Shown here one piece after another: positions 1-14,543 of a DNA stretch of 64,000 bases. Source of the stretch: Fremontodendron californicum (Eukaryota > Streptophyta > Magnoliopsida > Malvales > Malvaceae); assembly GCA_030761205.1 (NCBI GenBank), contig JAULJL010000003.1:186001-250000 (forward strand), given 5' to 3'. Every line of letters begins with the position of its first letter. The first letter of the stretch is position 1. Both the position numbers and the translations under genes were made by a program. The notes under the pieces are model-generated. The model ran no database searches. It was given only the letters and a program-made list of their open reading frames with translations, and had not been told where the DNA came from.

Positions 1-1850
1 TCAGTTTGATTTCTTCTTTCAAAAAAAAAAAAGTTTGTTGTGTTTTAAGCAATTTAGAAGTATTCATTCTGAACAAGGTCTGAGTAAGGGAGACTTGAGA
101 CATACCTTGTCAGTTTGATTTTAATCTTTTTACTTGTTAATTTTTGTTTAGTATTTTAGGATTAATTAGGTTGCATGAGTTTGTTTTGTTTTGAGTCTTA
201 GTTATTCCTATTCTTGTGTTATTAGTTCTTTTCTCTTACACATGATTCTTTCATTTGGGTTAATAGACTTACACTGAGGACAATGTAAGAATTAAGTGTG
301 GGGGGAACGATTTAGGATTTCTTTTATTTTTGTCTACTATTTTTTTTATGAGTCTTTATTATTATTATTATTATTTTAATGTGTTCTAGTTCCTTTTTAA
401 TACAATGATGAGATATGAATTGCATAAGTCTAAAACAGATTTATTAGTGAGAAGATTTTCATGAGAATTGAGCTTGATGTCAACCTTTTTATGAGCCAAT
501 GTTAATATGATATGTTGATTGAGAAAGAAGCATGTTTAGACTTAATCTGACTTGTATAATCATCCTTGTGAGTTTTTGAGCCTATAATGATTGATGCATT
601 ATACAAATCAATCTAATTTCTTTCTTGAGTGCTCTTATGATTACATGATTCTCTAGAACTTGCTTTAAACCGTTTGAGACTATATTGATACATGTGACAA
701 CATGAATATGATAGAGGCATTAGGATTATAACCAGAGCCAAACAGCCATCCATTATTAATGTTCTAAGAGAACATCCCCACTAGTGAGCCAATTTGAGCC
801 TACATTAAATATGCTATTTTATTGGTAACCATAACTTACACCTAGCCTAAATATACTTATATCCTTACCCTTGTTCTAAAGATGGATTATATATTTTGAG
901 ACATATTGCAAAAACAAGGGATACTTTTTGAAAATTTGGGTTAGAACGAAAGATAAGTGTGGGGGAGGAGAGAGGCAAAAGTCAAGAGAAAAAGAAAGGG
1001 ATCATTGTCAAATACATTCCCATATTAAAAAAAAAAAAAAAATCTTCTCTTGAACTTCTAGTTAAAGTAAAGAAAAAGATGTTACAAAGTTGGTTAGAAT
1101 GAAGCAAAGGCTCAACATGAATATTTAGCCTATGTTATTATGTGCTTTATAAGAGTTTTGAGAAGTTTTATTCGTATGATCTTATTATGTCTCTAAACTC
1201 TATGAACTCTTTGGAACCTTTGTGATATCTTTATCCTTTTGTTCTTTAACCACATTATAACCCTTTGGCCCCATTACAACCTTGAAAAAAGACCTCTTGA
1301 TTTATGAAGTTGTATGATCTAAATAGTGGAGAATAGGTGGACAAGCAAGCATATGGTAGAACTGTTTTCATGAGATTGATTGAGTGTAAACACTTTACCA
1401 CTACTTTAAAGAGTGAAAATCATGAGAGTATAGTGAGAAGTTGAGATTAAGTTGAATATGCACTATTTTGATTGAAATATGTTATGTTAATATTGGCTTA
1501 ACTCATTTATTTACATTCAAGCATGAATTTTTGTGAAATTCTTTGAGCTATTGATTAGTTTATAAGACTTGTTCAAAGATTGTCTCTAATTTATATTGAA
1601 AGGATTAGGAGTAAATATTTTTAGTGTATGTAGTTTACTTATATTTTAGTTTTTCAATGTTTGTGGGTATCGTTCTAGCAAACCCTCACGAGACTAAACT
1701 CGTCTACTAGGGACACCTAGGGGTTTAAAGGCTTGTGTCACATGCTAAGTGCCACCGTGATTTCCAACGAAAATGGATTAGATTAGATTTTCTTATTTTA
1801 TTTTTATTGAGTCGTTGGTAGGGACTAGCAACAATCTAAGTGTGGGGGTG
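1..1850 (+). mobile_element. Internal 3' region of a Ty3/gypsy LTR retrotransposon, cut by the window edge
   Basis: This stretch lies directly upstream of the LTR at 1851-3351 and ends in a polypurine tract, so it is the 3' untranslated internal part of the element. No open frame of useful length is visible in any frame; the sequence is AT-rich and includes ATT microsatellite (358-376) and poly-A (1027-1041). The motif AAGTGTGGGGG occurs three times, at 294, 955 and 1838, the last at the LTR border. Long non-coding 3' regions with such G-rich motifs are typical of the Athila/Tat branch of plant Ty3/gypsy elements. Lineage is inferred from this and from the LTR end, not from coding sequence. 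Confidence 0.6.
1838..1850 (+). promoter_or_regulatory. Polypurine tract (plus-strand primer) of the 1-3351 element
   Basis: The purine-rich AAGTGTGGGGGTG abuts the first base of the LTR, where the primer for plus-strand DNA synthesis sits in LTR retrotransposons. Confidence 0.7.
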
Positions 1851-3351
1851 TGATAACTCGTATAATTATATAGTTCTTAGTTATGTTTTATTATTGTTTT
1901 GTGTCAAATACGAGTTATTATTGCTTAGTCTAATTGTGTTTATGATATTTTATATTTTTATGTAATTTGGTGTTTTTCACGAGTTTCTTTGAGTGATTTT
2001 AGATTACTAGGTTAAATCAAGAATTAAGGGCAAATCCAATTCAGTTCCAGTTCCGACACCTTTTGCCATATCAGCTATATCTGGAGTTTCACTGAAGCAT
2101 TAAGGCTGAAATTTTTACAGTGCATAGTTAAGAGGCATATCTATCTTTTTCATGTTTTACACTTCTTGAAACGGAGTCGTTTTCCCTAGCGAAATCGACC
2201 ATCAAGTTGGCTGATGTGCAATGACGTCTGTGCTGACCTGTTTTGGTATTTTGACCATATCTTCCGATCCACATAAGAAAATGATCTGATTCCAACGGCT
2301 ATGGATCCGTAACTGATAGGGGTATATTTTTCTAGAAGACCATTTGATCAGATCGAGCCTCCAACATTGACAAAATCGACCATCAAGCTGGCTGATCAGA
2401 ATTGTCATACAATATGACGAAAATTGTTAGAAAAATGCACCCACCTATTATACCTACCTTTGAAATTTATAAAGCTTGTCTCTTGTCATTTAGCTCTCCA
2501 AAATGTGTATAAATAGAGGGCCTTGGATGAGCATTAAAGGACATTGGTAGGATATTAGCCATTGTAATAAAATTCTCTAAGTTTTCTTCTTCTTTCCTTT
2601 CTCTAGTTTTCTTTTTTTATTTACTTATGCTTCTTACATTTCTTTTCATTTTATTCATATCTAGTATGTGTTGCTAATCATATTGTTGAGGTGATGAGGT
2701 GAAGCTCTTGGTAAATGCTAAGGTTAGTCTCTTAAACATGAGCTAAAATGAATTATCATTTATAAACACTAGTATAGATAATATTTTCTTTTGGTTTAAA
2801 ATCATACTTGCAAAGTAGGGATCTTGATTCATTATTGACAATGAAAATGGCACAATAAATGCTTGGTTTCATAACCTTGATTTGTTGTAGACATATACCT
2901 TGGCATAATGAATGCTTGGACTCTTTTTGTGAGTTTTGAGGACACCAAATGAACATAATATCATATGCTATGGACGTTGGACAATTTGGACTGAATTGCT
3001 AAACCTTCCGATTGGAATCTCCCTTATGTGTGAATTTCAATTGTGTAATAAAACAAGATTAATCTTAGCATAACACCAAGAGTGGATTCTCTAACCTCAA
3101 CATCTTTTCTTATTTTTTTTATATCTTGTTTAATTTCTTTTCTTTTATTTTGTTTATTTTGTTCTCTAATATCTTGTTTATCTTGTTTTGTTGTTGATTC
3201 CCTAATATCTTGTTTACTTTATTTTTCTTATATATTTATAAACTTATACTTACTAATACGCTTCCCTGTGGTTCGACCTCGGACACCCGAGAATTTATTA
3301 CTTGAACATAACCTGCACTTGGGTTTACAACTCTTAATTGAGTCTCCATCA
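1851..3351 (+). mobile_element. 3' LTR of a Ty3/gypsy retrotransposon
   Basis: The LTR begins TGATAACTCG and ends CTCCATCA, giving short terminal inverted repeats TGAT/ATCA. It follows a polypurine tract and is followed at once by satellite DNA. A TATA box lies at 2508, with a possible polyadenylation signal AATAAA at 2566. The last 130 bp include CTTCCCTGTGGTTCGACCTC (3260-3279), a motif common near the end of Athila/Tat-branch LTRs. The partner 5' LTR is outside the window, so the target duplication cannot be checked. The frames at 2202-2408, 2756-2956 and 3082-3375 inside it show no recognisable protein and are not called. Confidence 0.75.
2508..2515 (+). promoter_or_regulatory. TATA box of the LTR promoter
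   Basis: TATAAATA is followed by AGAGGG, about 660 bp into the 1501-bp LTR. The transcript start of the retroelement is expected 25-35 bp downstream. Confidence 0.6.
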
Positions 3352-3849
3352 GATATATTACAATTACATACATAAATATAATACATCGATATATATATAT
3401 TACAATTACATAGATATATTACATTAACATAGATATATTACATACATATATTACAATAACAATTACACAAATATATAATTACAAAAATATATTACAATTA
3501 CATAGATATATTACATAATTACAGTACAATTACATATATTTTTACAATTACATAGATATATTATAATTACATAGATGTATTACAATTACATAGATATATA
3601 TTACAATTACATAGATATATGTTACAATTACATAGATATATTACAATTACACAAATATATCTATGTAATATTACAATTACAATTACATAGGTATATTACA
3701 ATTACATTTTTTTGTAATTATATAGATATATTGCAATTACATAGATACATTACAATTACAAATTAGATATATTAAAATACATGTAATTGTAATATATCTA
3801 TGTAATTGTAATATGTCTATGTAATATATCTATATCAATGTAATATTAC

Positions 3850-6800
3850 AATAGATATGTAATTGTAATATATTACATAGATATATATTACAATTACATG
3901 GATATATATTACAATTACATAGATATATTACAATTACATAGATAATATATTACATCGATATATTACAATTACATAGATATATTTATTAATATTTATATTA
4001 CAATTATATAGATATATTACAATTGCATATATTTATTATAACTGTATTACTATTACATAGATATATTACATAGATATATATAATTACATAAACCCTATAA
4101 TGATATCTATGTAATTCTATGTAATATATTTGTGTAATTTTAATATATTACAATTACATTAGATATAATATTACAGTTACATAGATATACTATTACAATT
4201 ACATAGATATATTACAATTACATAGATATAGTATAATTACAGTTACATAGATATACTATTACAATTACATAGATATATTACAATTAAATAGATATAACAT
4301 ATTTTTACAATTACATAGATATATATATTACATAGATATATTACATAGATACATTACATAAATATATTACAATTACCTAGATATTACAATTACATAGATA
4401 TATTAGAATTACATACATATATAACAATTACATAAATATATTACAATTACATAGATATATTACTTAGATATATATAATTACATAAACCCTATAATGATAT
4501 CTATGTAATTCTATGTAATATATTTTTGTAATTTTAATATATTACAATTACATTAGATATACTATTATAATTACATAGATATACTATTACAATTACATAT
4601 ATTATAATTACATAGATATATTACATAATATATTTTTACAATTACATAGATATATATTACATAGATATATTACATAGATACATTACATAAATATATTACA
4701 ATTACCTAGATATTACAATTACATAGATATCTAATAACATAGATATATTACATATATTACAATCACATAATTACAATTACATAGATATATTACTATTACA
4801 TAGATATATTACAATTATATAGACATATTACATATATTACATAAATATATGTATATATTACAATTACAACTACACAAATATATATCTAAATAAATACATA
4901 GATATAATACAATTACATAGATATATATATTACAATTACATAGATATATATTACAATTACATAGATATATTACGATAACATAGATATATTATAATTACAT
5001 AAATATATTACAATTACATACATATATTACAATTACATAGATAATATATTACATTGATATGTTATAATTACATAGATATATTTATTAATATTTATATTAC
5101 AATTATATAGATATATTACAATTGCATATATTTATTATAACTGTATTACTATTATAGATATATTACATAGATATATATAATTACATAAACCCTATTATGA
5201 TATCTATGTAATTCTATGTAATATATTTGTGTAGCTTTAATATATTACAATTACATTAGATATACAATTACAATTACATAGATATACTAGAACAATTACA
5301 TAGATATATTACAATTACATAGATATAGTATACTTACATAGATATATTACATAACATATTTTTACAATTACATAGATATATTACATAGATACATTTCATA
5401 AATATATTACAATTACCTAGATATTACAATTACATAGATATATTACAATTACATTGATATATTACAATTACATAGATATATTACTTAGATATATATAATT
5501 ACATAAACCCTATAATGATATCTATGTAATTCTATGTAATATATTTGTGTAATTTTAATATATTACAATTACATTAGATATACTATTACAATTACATAGA
5601 TATATTTCAATTACATAGATATATTACATAACATATTTTTATAATTACATAGATATATATATTACATAGATATATTACATAGATACATTACATAAATAAC
5701 TTACAATTAACTAGATATTACAATTACATAGATATATTACAATTACATAGATATATTACAATTACATAAATATATTACAATTACATAGATATATTACATA
5801 GATATATATTACAATTACAATTACATAGATATATTACAATTACATAAATATATTAGAATTACATAAATATATTACAATTACATAAATATATTTACAATTA
5901 CATAGATATCTAATAACATAGATATATTACATATATTACAATCACATAATTACAATAACATAGATATATTACAATTACATAGATATATTACTATTACATA
6001 GATATATTACAATTATATAGATATATTACATATATTACATAAATATATGTATATATTACAATTAAAATTACACAAATATGTATCTAAATAAATACATTGA
6101 TATAATACAATTACATAGATATATATATTACAGTTACATAGATATATTACAATTACATAGATATATTATAATTACATAGATATATTACAATAACATAGAT
6201 ATATTACGTACATATATTACAATTACAATTACACAAATATATAATTACTAAAATATATTACAATTAAATAGATATATTACAATTACATAGATATATTATA
6301 ATAAACAAATATATTAGAATTACATAGATATATTACAATTACATAGACATATTATAATTACATAAATATATTACAATTGCATAAATATATTACAATAACA
6401 TAGATATATTACAATTACATAAATATATTACAATTACATAGATATATTACAATTACAGAAAACATTAGAATTAGATATCTACTGTAATATATTACAATTA
6501 CAATTACATGTATATTATAATTACAACTACATAGATATATTACAATGTATTACACAAATATATTACAATTACTTAAATATATTACAATTACATAGATATA
6601 TTACATAAATATATTATAATTACATAAATATACTACAGCTACATAGATATATTACAATTACATAGATATATTGCATAGATAAAGTACAATTACATAGATA
6701 TATTAAAATTAAATAGATATATTACAATTACATAAATATATTACAATTACTAATGTATCTATGTAATATTACATAGATATATTACACTTACATAGATATA

Positions 6801-7075
6801 TTACAACTACAAAGATATATTATAGTTACATAGATATATTACAATTACATGGATATATTACAATTACATAGAATTACAAAGATATATTACAATTACATAG
6901 ATATATTACAATTACATAGAAATATTATAATTACATAGATAATATATTACATAGATATATCTATGTAATTATAATACATCTATGTATAATATATCTATAT
7001 AATTGTAATATATATATGTAATTTTTAATATATTTATGTAATTGCCAATATATCTATGTAGTTGTAATATATCTA
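3850..7075 (+). repeat. Large tandem duplication within the satellite, copy A
   Basis: Landmarks recur in copy B at a nearly constant offset. AAACCCTA motifs at 4090, 4484, 5187 and 5505 match 7294, 7687, 8480 and 8798 (offsets 3204, 3203, 3293, 3293). A variant containing GAAAACATTAGA near 6455 matches one near 9755. The boundary sequence TTGTAATATATTACATAGAT occurs at the start of A, at the A/B junction and at the end of B. Confidence 0.8.
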
Positions 7076-8805
7076 TGTAATTGTAATTGTAATATATTAC
7101 ATAGATATATATTACAATTACATAGATATATATTACAATTACATAGATAATATATTACATATATATATTACAATTACATAGATATATTTATTATATTTAT
7201 ATTACAATTATATACATGTATTACAATTGCATATATTTATTATAACTGTATTACTATTACATAGATATAATACATAAATATATATAATTACATAAACCCT
7301 ATAATGATATCTATGTAATTCTATGTAATATATTTGTGTAATTTTAATATATTACAATTACATTAGATATAATATTACAGTTACATAGATATACTATTAC
7401 AATTACATAGATATATTACAATTACATAGATACTAGTATAATTACATAGATATATTACATAACATATTTTTACAATTACATAGATATATATATTACATAG
7501 ATATATTACAATTACATAGATATATTACATAGATACATTACATAAATATATTACTATTACCTAGATTTTACAATTACATAGATATATTAGAATTACATAC
7601 ATATATAACAATTACATAGATATATTAACATTACATAGATATATTACGATTACATAGATATATTACTTAGATATATATAATTACATAAACCCTATAATGA
7701 TATCTATGTAATTCTATGTAATATATTTTTGTAATTTTAATATATTACAATTACATTAGATATACTATTACAATTACATAGATATACTATTACAATTACA
7801 TATATTATAATTACATAGATATATTACATAACATATTTTATAATTACATAGATATATATTACATAGATATATTACATAGATACATTACATAAATATATTA
7901 CAATTACCTAGATATTACAATTACATGGATATATTAGAATTACATAGATATATTACAATTATATAGATATATTACAAAGATATATATTAAAATTACATAG
8001 ATATTTAATAACATAGATATATTACACATATTACAATCACATAATTACAATTACATAGATATATTACAATTATATAGACATATTACATATATTACATAAA
8101 TATATGTATATAGTACAATTAGAACTACACAAATATATATCTAAATATATTACATAGATATATATATTACAATTACATAGATTTATATTACAATTACATA
8201 GATATATTACAATAACATAGATATATTATAATTATATAAATATATTACAATTACATAGATATATTACAATTACATAGATATATTACAATTACATAGATAA
8301 TATATTATATTGATATGTTACAATTACATAGATAATATATTATATTGATATGTTACAATTACATGGATATATTTATTAATATTTATATTACAAATATATA
8401 GATATATTACAATTGCATATATTTATAATAACTGTATTACTATTACATAGATATATTTCATAGATATATATAATTACATAAACCCTATAATGATATCTAT
8501 GTAATTCTATGTAATATATTTGTGTAACTTTAATATATTACAATTACATTAGATATACAATTACAATTACATAGATATACTATTACAATTACATAGATAT
8601 ATTACAATTACATAGATGTAGTATACTTACATAGATATATTACATAACATATTTTTACAATTACATAGATATATTACATAGATACATTTCATAAATATAT
8701 TACAATTACCTAGATATTACAATTACATAAATATATTACAATTACATTGATATATTACAATTACATAGATATATTACTTAGATATATATAATTACATAAA
8801 CCCTA
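4090..8805 (+). repeat. Telo-box-bearing satellite module, eight occurrences
   Basis: A variant module of roughly 90 bp contains ACATAAACCCTATAATGATA (or a near match) and then returns to the 19-bp pattern. Its AAACCCTA core starts at 4090, 4484, 5187, 5505, 7294, 7687, 8480 and 8798. AAACCCTA matches the plant telo-box, one and a bit units of the plant telomere repeat, but it never occurs in tandem here. These are scattered sites in the span, not a continuous element. Confidence 0.75.
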
Positions 8806-10400
8806 TAATGATATCTATGTAATTCTATGTAATATATTTGTGTAATTTTAATATATTACAATTACATTAGATATACTATTACAATTACATAGATATACTA
8901 TTACAATTACATAGATATATTACAATTACATAGATATATTATAATTACATAGATATATTACATAACATATTTTTACAATTACATAGATATATATATATAT
9001 TACATAGATATATTACATAGATACATTACATAAATAACTTACAATTAACTAGATATTACAATTACATAGATATATTACAATTACATAGATATATTACAAT
9101 TACATAAATATATTATAATTACATAGATATATTACAATTACATAAATATATTTACAATTACATAGATATCTAATAACATAGATATATTACATATATTACA
9201 ATCACATAATTACAATTACATAGATATATTACAATTACATAGATATATTACTATTACATAGATATATTACAATTATATAGATATATTACAATTATATAGA
9301 TGTATTACATATATTACATAAATATATGTATATATTACAATTACAATTACACAAATATGTATCTAAATAAATACATAGATATAATACAATTACATAGATA
9401 TATATATATATATTACAATTACATAGATATATTACAATTACATAGATATTACAATTACATAGATATATTACAATTACATAGATATATTACAATAACATAG
9501 ATATATTACGTACATATATTACAACTACAATTACATAAATATATAACTACTAAAATATATTACAATTAAATAGATATATTACAATTACATAGATATATTA
9601 CAATAAACAAATATTTTAGAATTACATAGATATATTACAATTACATAGACATATTATAATTACATAAATATATTACAATTGCATAAATATATTACAATAA
9701 CATAGATATATTACAATTACATAAATATATTACAATTAGATAGATATATTACAATTACAGAAAACATTAGAGTTAGATATCTATTGTAATATATTACAAT
9801 TACAATTACATGTATATTATAATTACAACTACATAGATATATTACAATGTATTACACAAATATATTACAATTACTTAAATATATTACAATTACATAGATA
9901 TATTACATAAATATATTACAATTACATATATATATTACAATTACATAGATATACTACAGTTACATAGATATATTACAATTACATAGATATATTAAAATTA
10001 AATAGATATATTACAATTACATAAATATATTACAATTACTAATGTATCTACGTAATATTACATAGATATATTACACTTACATAGATATATTACAACTACA
10101 AAGATATATTATAGTTACATAGATATATTACAATTACATGGATATATTACAATTACATAGAATTACATAGATATATTACAATTACATAGATATATTACAA
10201 TTACATAGAAATATTATAATTACATAGATAATATATTACATAGATATATCTATGTAATTATAGTACATCTATGTATAATATATCTATGTAATTGTAATAT
10301 ATATATATATATATATGTAATTTTTAATATATTTATGTAATTGCCAATATATCTATGTAATTGTAATATATCTATGTAGTTGTAATATATCTATGAAATT
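7076..10400 (+). repeat. Large tandem duplication within the satellite, copy B
   Basis: This is the downstream copy of 3850-7075. It is about 90 bp longer between its second and third telo-box modules, partly because of a local tandem doubling near 8290-8360. Confidence 0.8.
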
Positions 10401-13048
10401 GTAATTGTAATATATTACATAGATATATATATCTATGTAATATGTCTATGTAATTGTAATAGTATATCTATGTAATAAATACATTAGAATTACTGAAAAC
10501 ATTAGATAATGTAATTACATAGATATATGTATATATATTACAATTACAATTACATAGATACATTACAATTACATAGATATATTACAATTACATAGATATA
10601 TTACATAGATATATGTAATTGTAATGTATCTATGTAATTATAATATATCTATGTAATTATAATATATCTATGTAACTGTAGTATATCTATGTAATTGTAA
10701 TATATATATATATGTAATTGTAATATATTTATGTAATTATAGATATATTAGAATTACATAGATATATTATTACAATTACATAGATGTATTACAATTACAA
10801 AGATATATTACAATTACATATATATATTACAATTACATAGACATATTACAATTGCATAGATATATATTACAATTACATAGATACATTACAATTACACAAA
10901 TATATTATCTATGTAATATATTATCTATGTAATTGTTATATATTTAAGTAATTGTAATTATAATATATATATTTATGTAATTGTAATGTATCTATGTAAT
11001 TGTAATATATCTATATAAATGTAATTGAAATATATCTACATATTTATGTAATTATAATATATCTATGTAATTGTAATATATTGTCTATGTGTAATATATC
11101 TATGTAATTGTAATATATATATATATATATATATCAAATGTATCTATGTAATAGTAATAGATCAATGTAATTCGAAAACATTATATATTACATGTATTTT
11201 AATATATCAATGTAATATCTATGTAATTGTTATATATCTATATAATTGTAATATATCAATCTAATTGTAATTGTATCTATGTAATTCTAATATATCTATG
11301 TAATTGTAATATTTTCTGATATATATTTTTAATTGTAATTAATAAAAACAAATATATAAATATATTACAATTACAATTACTTAAATATATTACATAGATA
11401 TATATATATATTACAATTACAATTACTTAGATATATTACAATTACAAAGATAATATATTACATAGATATATTACATAGATAATATATTTGTGTAATTGTA
11501 ATGGATCTATGTAATTGTAATATATATCTATGCAATTGTAATATGTTTGTGTAATTGTAATATATATATATATGTAATTGTAATATATCTTTGTAATTGT
11601 AACACATCTATGTAATTGTAATAATATATCTATGTAATTGTAATATATCCATGTAATATATCTATGTAACTGTAATATATTATAATTACATAAATATATT
11701 ATAATTACATATATATATATTACAATTACATAGATATACTACAGTTACATAGATATATTACAATTACATAGATATATTACATAGATACATTACAATTACA
11801 TAGATATATTACAATTACATAGATATATTTATGTAATTGTAATATATATCTACGTAAATGTAATATATCTATGATATTGTAATATATCTATGTAATTGTA
11901 ATACATCTATGTAATTGTAATAATATATCTATGTAATTGTAATATATCTATTTAAGTGTAATATATATATATATGTAATTGTAATATATCTATGTAATTG
12001 TAATAAATCTATGTAATATATCTATGTAATTGTAATATATCTATTACAATTACTTAGATATATTACATAGATACAATAGATATATTACAATTATATAGAT
12101 ATATTACATAGATACATTACAATTACATAAATATATTACAATTACATACAATAGATATATTACAATTACATAGATATATATTACATAGATATACTATAAT
12201 TACAATTATATTACAAAAATATATCTATGTAATATATCTATATATTTATGTAATTGTATAGATAATATATTACATAGATATATTACAATTAATAATGTAT
12301 CTAAGTAATATTACATAGATATATTTCATAAATATATTACAATTACATAGATATATTACGATTACATAGAATTACATAGATATATTAAAATTACATAGAT
12401 ATATTACAATTACATAGACATATTACAATTACATAGATATAATTACATAATATTACAATTACATAGATATATTACAATTACATAGATATAATACGATTAC
12501 AATTACATAGATATATTTCAATTCATTGATATATATTACAATTACATATGTATCTATATAATTGTAATAATATATGAATGTAATAGATATATTAGAGTTA
12601 CATAGATATATTACAATTACATAGATGTACTATAGTTAGTTAAATATATTACAATTACACAAATATATTACAATTACATAAATATATTACAATAACATAG
12701 ATGTATTATAATTACATAAATATATTACAATTACATAGATATATTACAATTACATATATTATTACAATTGCATAGATATATTACATTAACACAATTACAT
12801 AGATATAATACAATTACATAGATATATTACAATTACATAGATATATTTATGTAGTACAATTAGATTACATAGATATCTATGTAATATATCTATGTATTTG
12901 TAATGTATCTATGTAATTGCAATATATCTATATAATTGTAATATATCTATGTAATTGTAATATATTTAAGTAATTGTAATATATTTGTGTAATACATTGT
13001 AATATATCTATGTAATTGTAATATATCTATGTAACTGTAGTATATCTA

Positions 13049-13450
13049 CACTACAAACAAATTGCCATATAGTGACGGTCCAAAAAGCGTTGGTAAAACT
13101 CCAAAATCCGTCGCTAAAAGTCCTATAACCCTATACCGACGGTCAAAATGACTATTCCGACAAAAAATTAAGCCACGGTAAAGCCCTCGACGATATAGAC
13201 CTATACCGACGGAAAAGGTGACCGTCGAAATAGGATGTATAACCTATACCGACGGTTTTAGACGTCACTAATATTACTACCCTCGGTATAGCCTATGTTG
13301 GGGTAGCCGCTTTTGCTTTTACCTATACCGACGGATTTTGTATCCGTAGGTATAGATACCGTATCTATACTGACGGCTTTTGTATCAGTCGATATAGATA
13401 CCGCATCTATACCGACGGCTTTTGTATCAATAGGTATAGATATTGTATCT
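13049..13450 (-). mobile_element. CACTA transposon terminus (3' end) with subterminal repeats
   Basis: It starts with the CACTA terminal inverted repeat and holds many direct and inverted copies of a subterminal motif near CTATACCGACGG / CCGTCGGTATAG. Such short subterminal repeats are the transposase-binding type known for CACTA (En/Spm) elements. It breaks off into satellite near 13450. Confidence 0.8.
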
Positions 13451-14543
13451 ATTACATATTACATTATATTAGACATTACATAGATATATTACATATTACA
13501 TTATATTAGACATTACATAGATATATCTATTTAATGTAACGTATGTATATCGATGTAATTCTAATGTATCTATGTAATTGTAAATATATTTATGTAATTG
13601 TAATATATCTATGTAATTGTAAATATTTGTGTAAATATGTAATATATTTTTCTAATATATCTATGTAATTGTAATATATCTATGTAATTCTAATATATAA
13701 CCCGTCCGGACTTGACCCTATATACATTACAATTACATAGATACATTACAATTACATAGATATATTACAATTACATAGATATATTATAATTACATAGATA
13801 TATTAGACAAATATATTTGTAATTTTAAAATTTTCAGTATTATATCTATGTAGTTGTAATGTATATATCAATGTAATTGTATATTACATGTGATATATCT
13901 ATGTAATTCTAATGTCTATGTAATTTACTTATATCTAAGTAATTGTAATAAATCTATGTAATTGTAATATTATACGATTACATAGATTGATAATTGTAAT
14001 GTATCTATGTAATTGTAATATATCTGTGTAATTGTAATGTATTTATGTAATTGTAAAATATCAATGTAATTATATCTATGTATATTCATATCTAATATAT
14101 CTATGTAATTTGAATGTTTTATGTAATTGTATCTATGTAAACATTAGAATTACATAGATATATTACAATTACTTAAAACATTATATTTGGTAATTTATAC
14201 ATTACAACTACATAGATATCTAATGTAATATATCTATGTAATTCTAATATATCTCTGTAATTGTAATATAACTATGTAGATATATTACACTTACTAAAAA
14301 CATTAGATATTACAAGCATATATTACAATTACATAGATACATAGATATATTACAATTACATAGATATATTACAACTACAAATATATATTATAGTTACATA
14401 GATAGGGAATTGTAATTATATTACCACTACAAAGATATATTACAATTACATAAATATATTACAATTGCATAGTTGTATTACAATTACATAGATATATTAC
14501 AATTACTTAAAACATTAGAATTACATTGTAATATACCTATATA
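13451..14543. repeat. 19-bp AT-rich satellite, block 2
   Basis: Mixed-orientation copies of the 19-bp unit. A local tandem doubling of about 48 bp lies at 13452-13535. An unrelated stretch of about 22 bp (ACCCGTCCGGACTTGACCC, from 13699) interrupts it. No gene is visible. Confidence 0.9.

Larger units (their letters stand above)
3352..13048. repeat. 19-bp AT-rich satellite, block 1
   Basis: The block is made of diverged copies of a 19-bp unit, ATTACAATTACATAGATAT, with variants such as ATTACATAGATAT. From 3352 to about 10240 the unit is mostly in this orientation. From about 10240 to 13048 it alternates with its complement (ATATCTATGTAATTGTAAT) every 100-300 bp. The canonical unit puts a stop in every reading frame within 57 bases, so short frames such as 3575-3766 and 9300-9500 arise only from unit-length variation and are not genes. 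No transposon or gene interrupts the block. It contains a 3.2-3.3 kb tandem duplication, listed separately. Confidence 0.95.

Noticed and set aside
3575..3766. Open frames rich in YIDILQLHRYITIT-type peptide within satellite (also 9300-9500, 20291-20491, 26156-26338, 28033-28287)
   Set aside because: They are translations of the 19-bp repeat, whose length is not a multiple of three; stops are avoided only where unit length varies. No start context or domain.
4090..4097. AAACCCTA as interstitial telomere
   Set aside because: Only single units occur, never a tandem run, so there is no telomeric tract.
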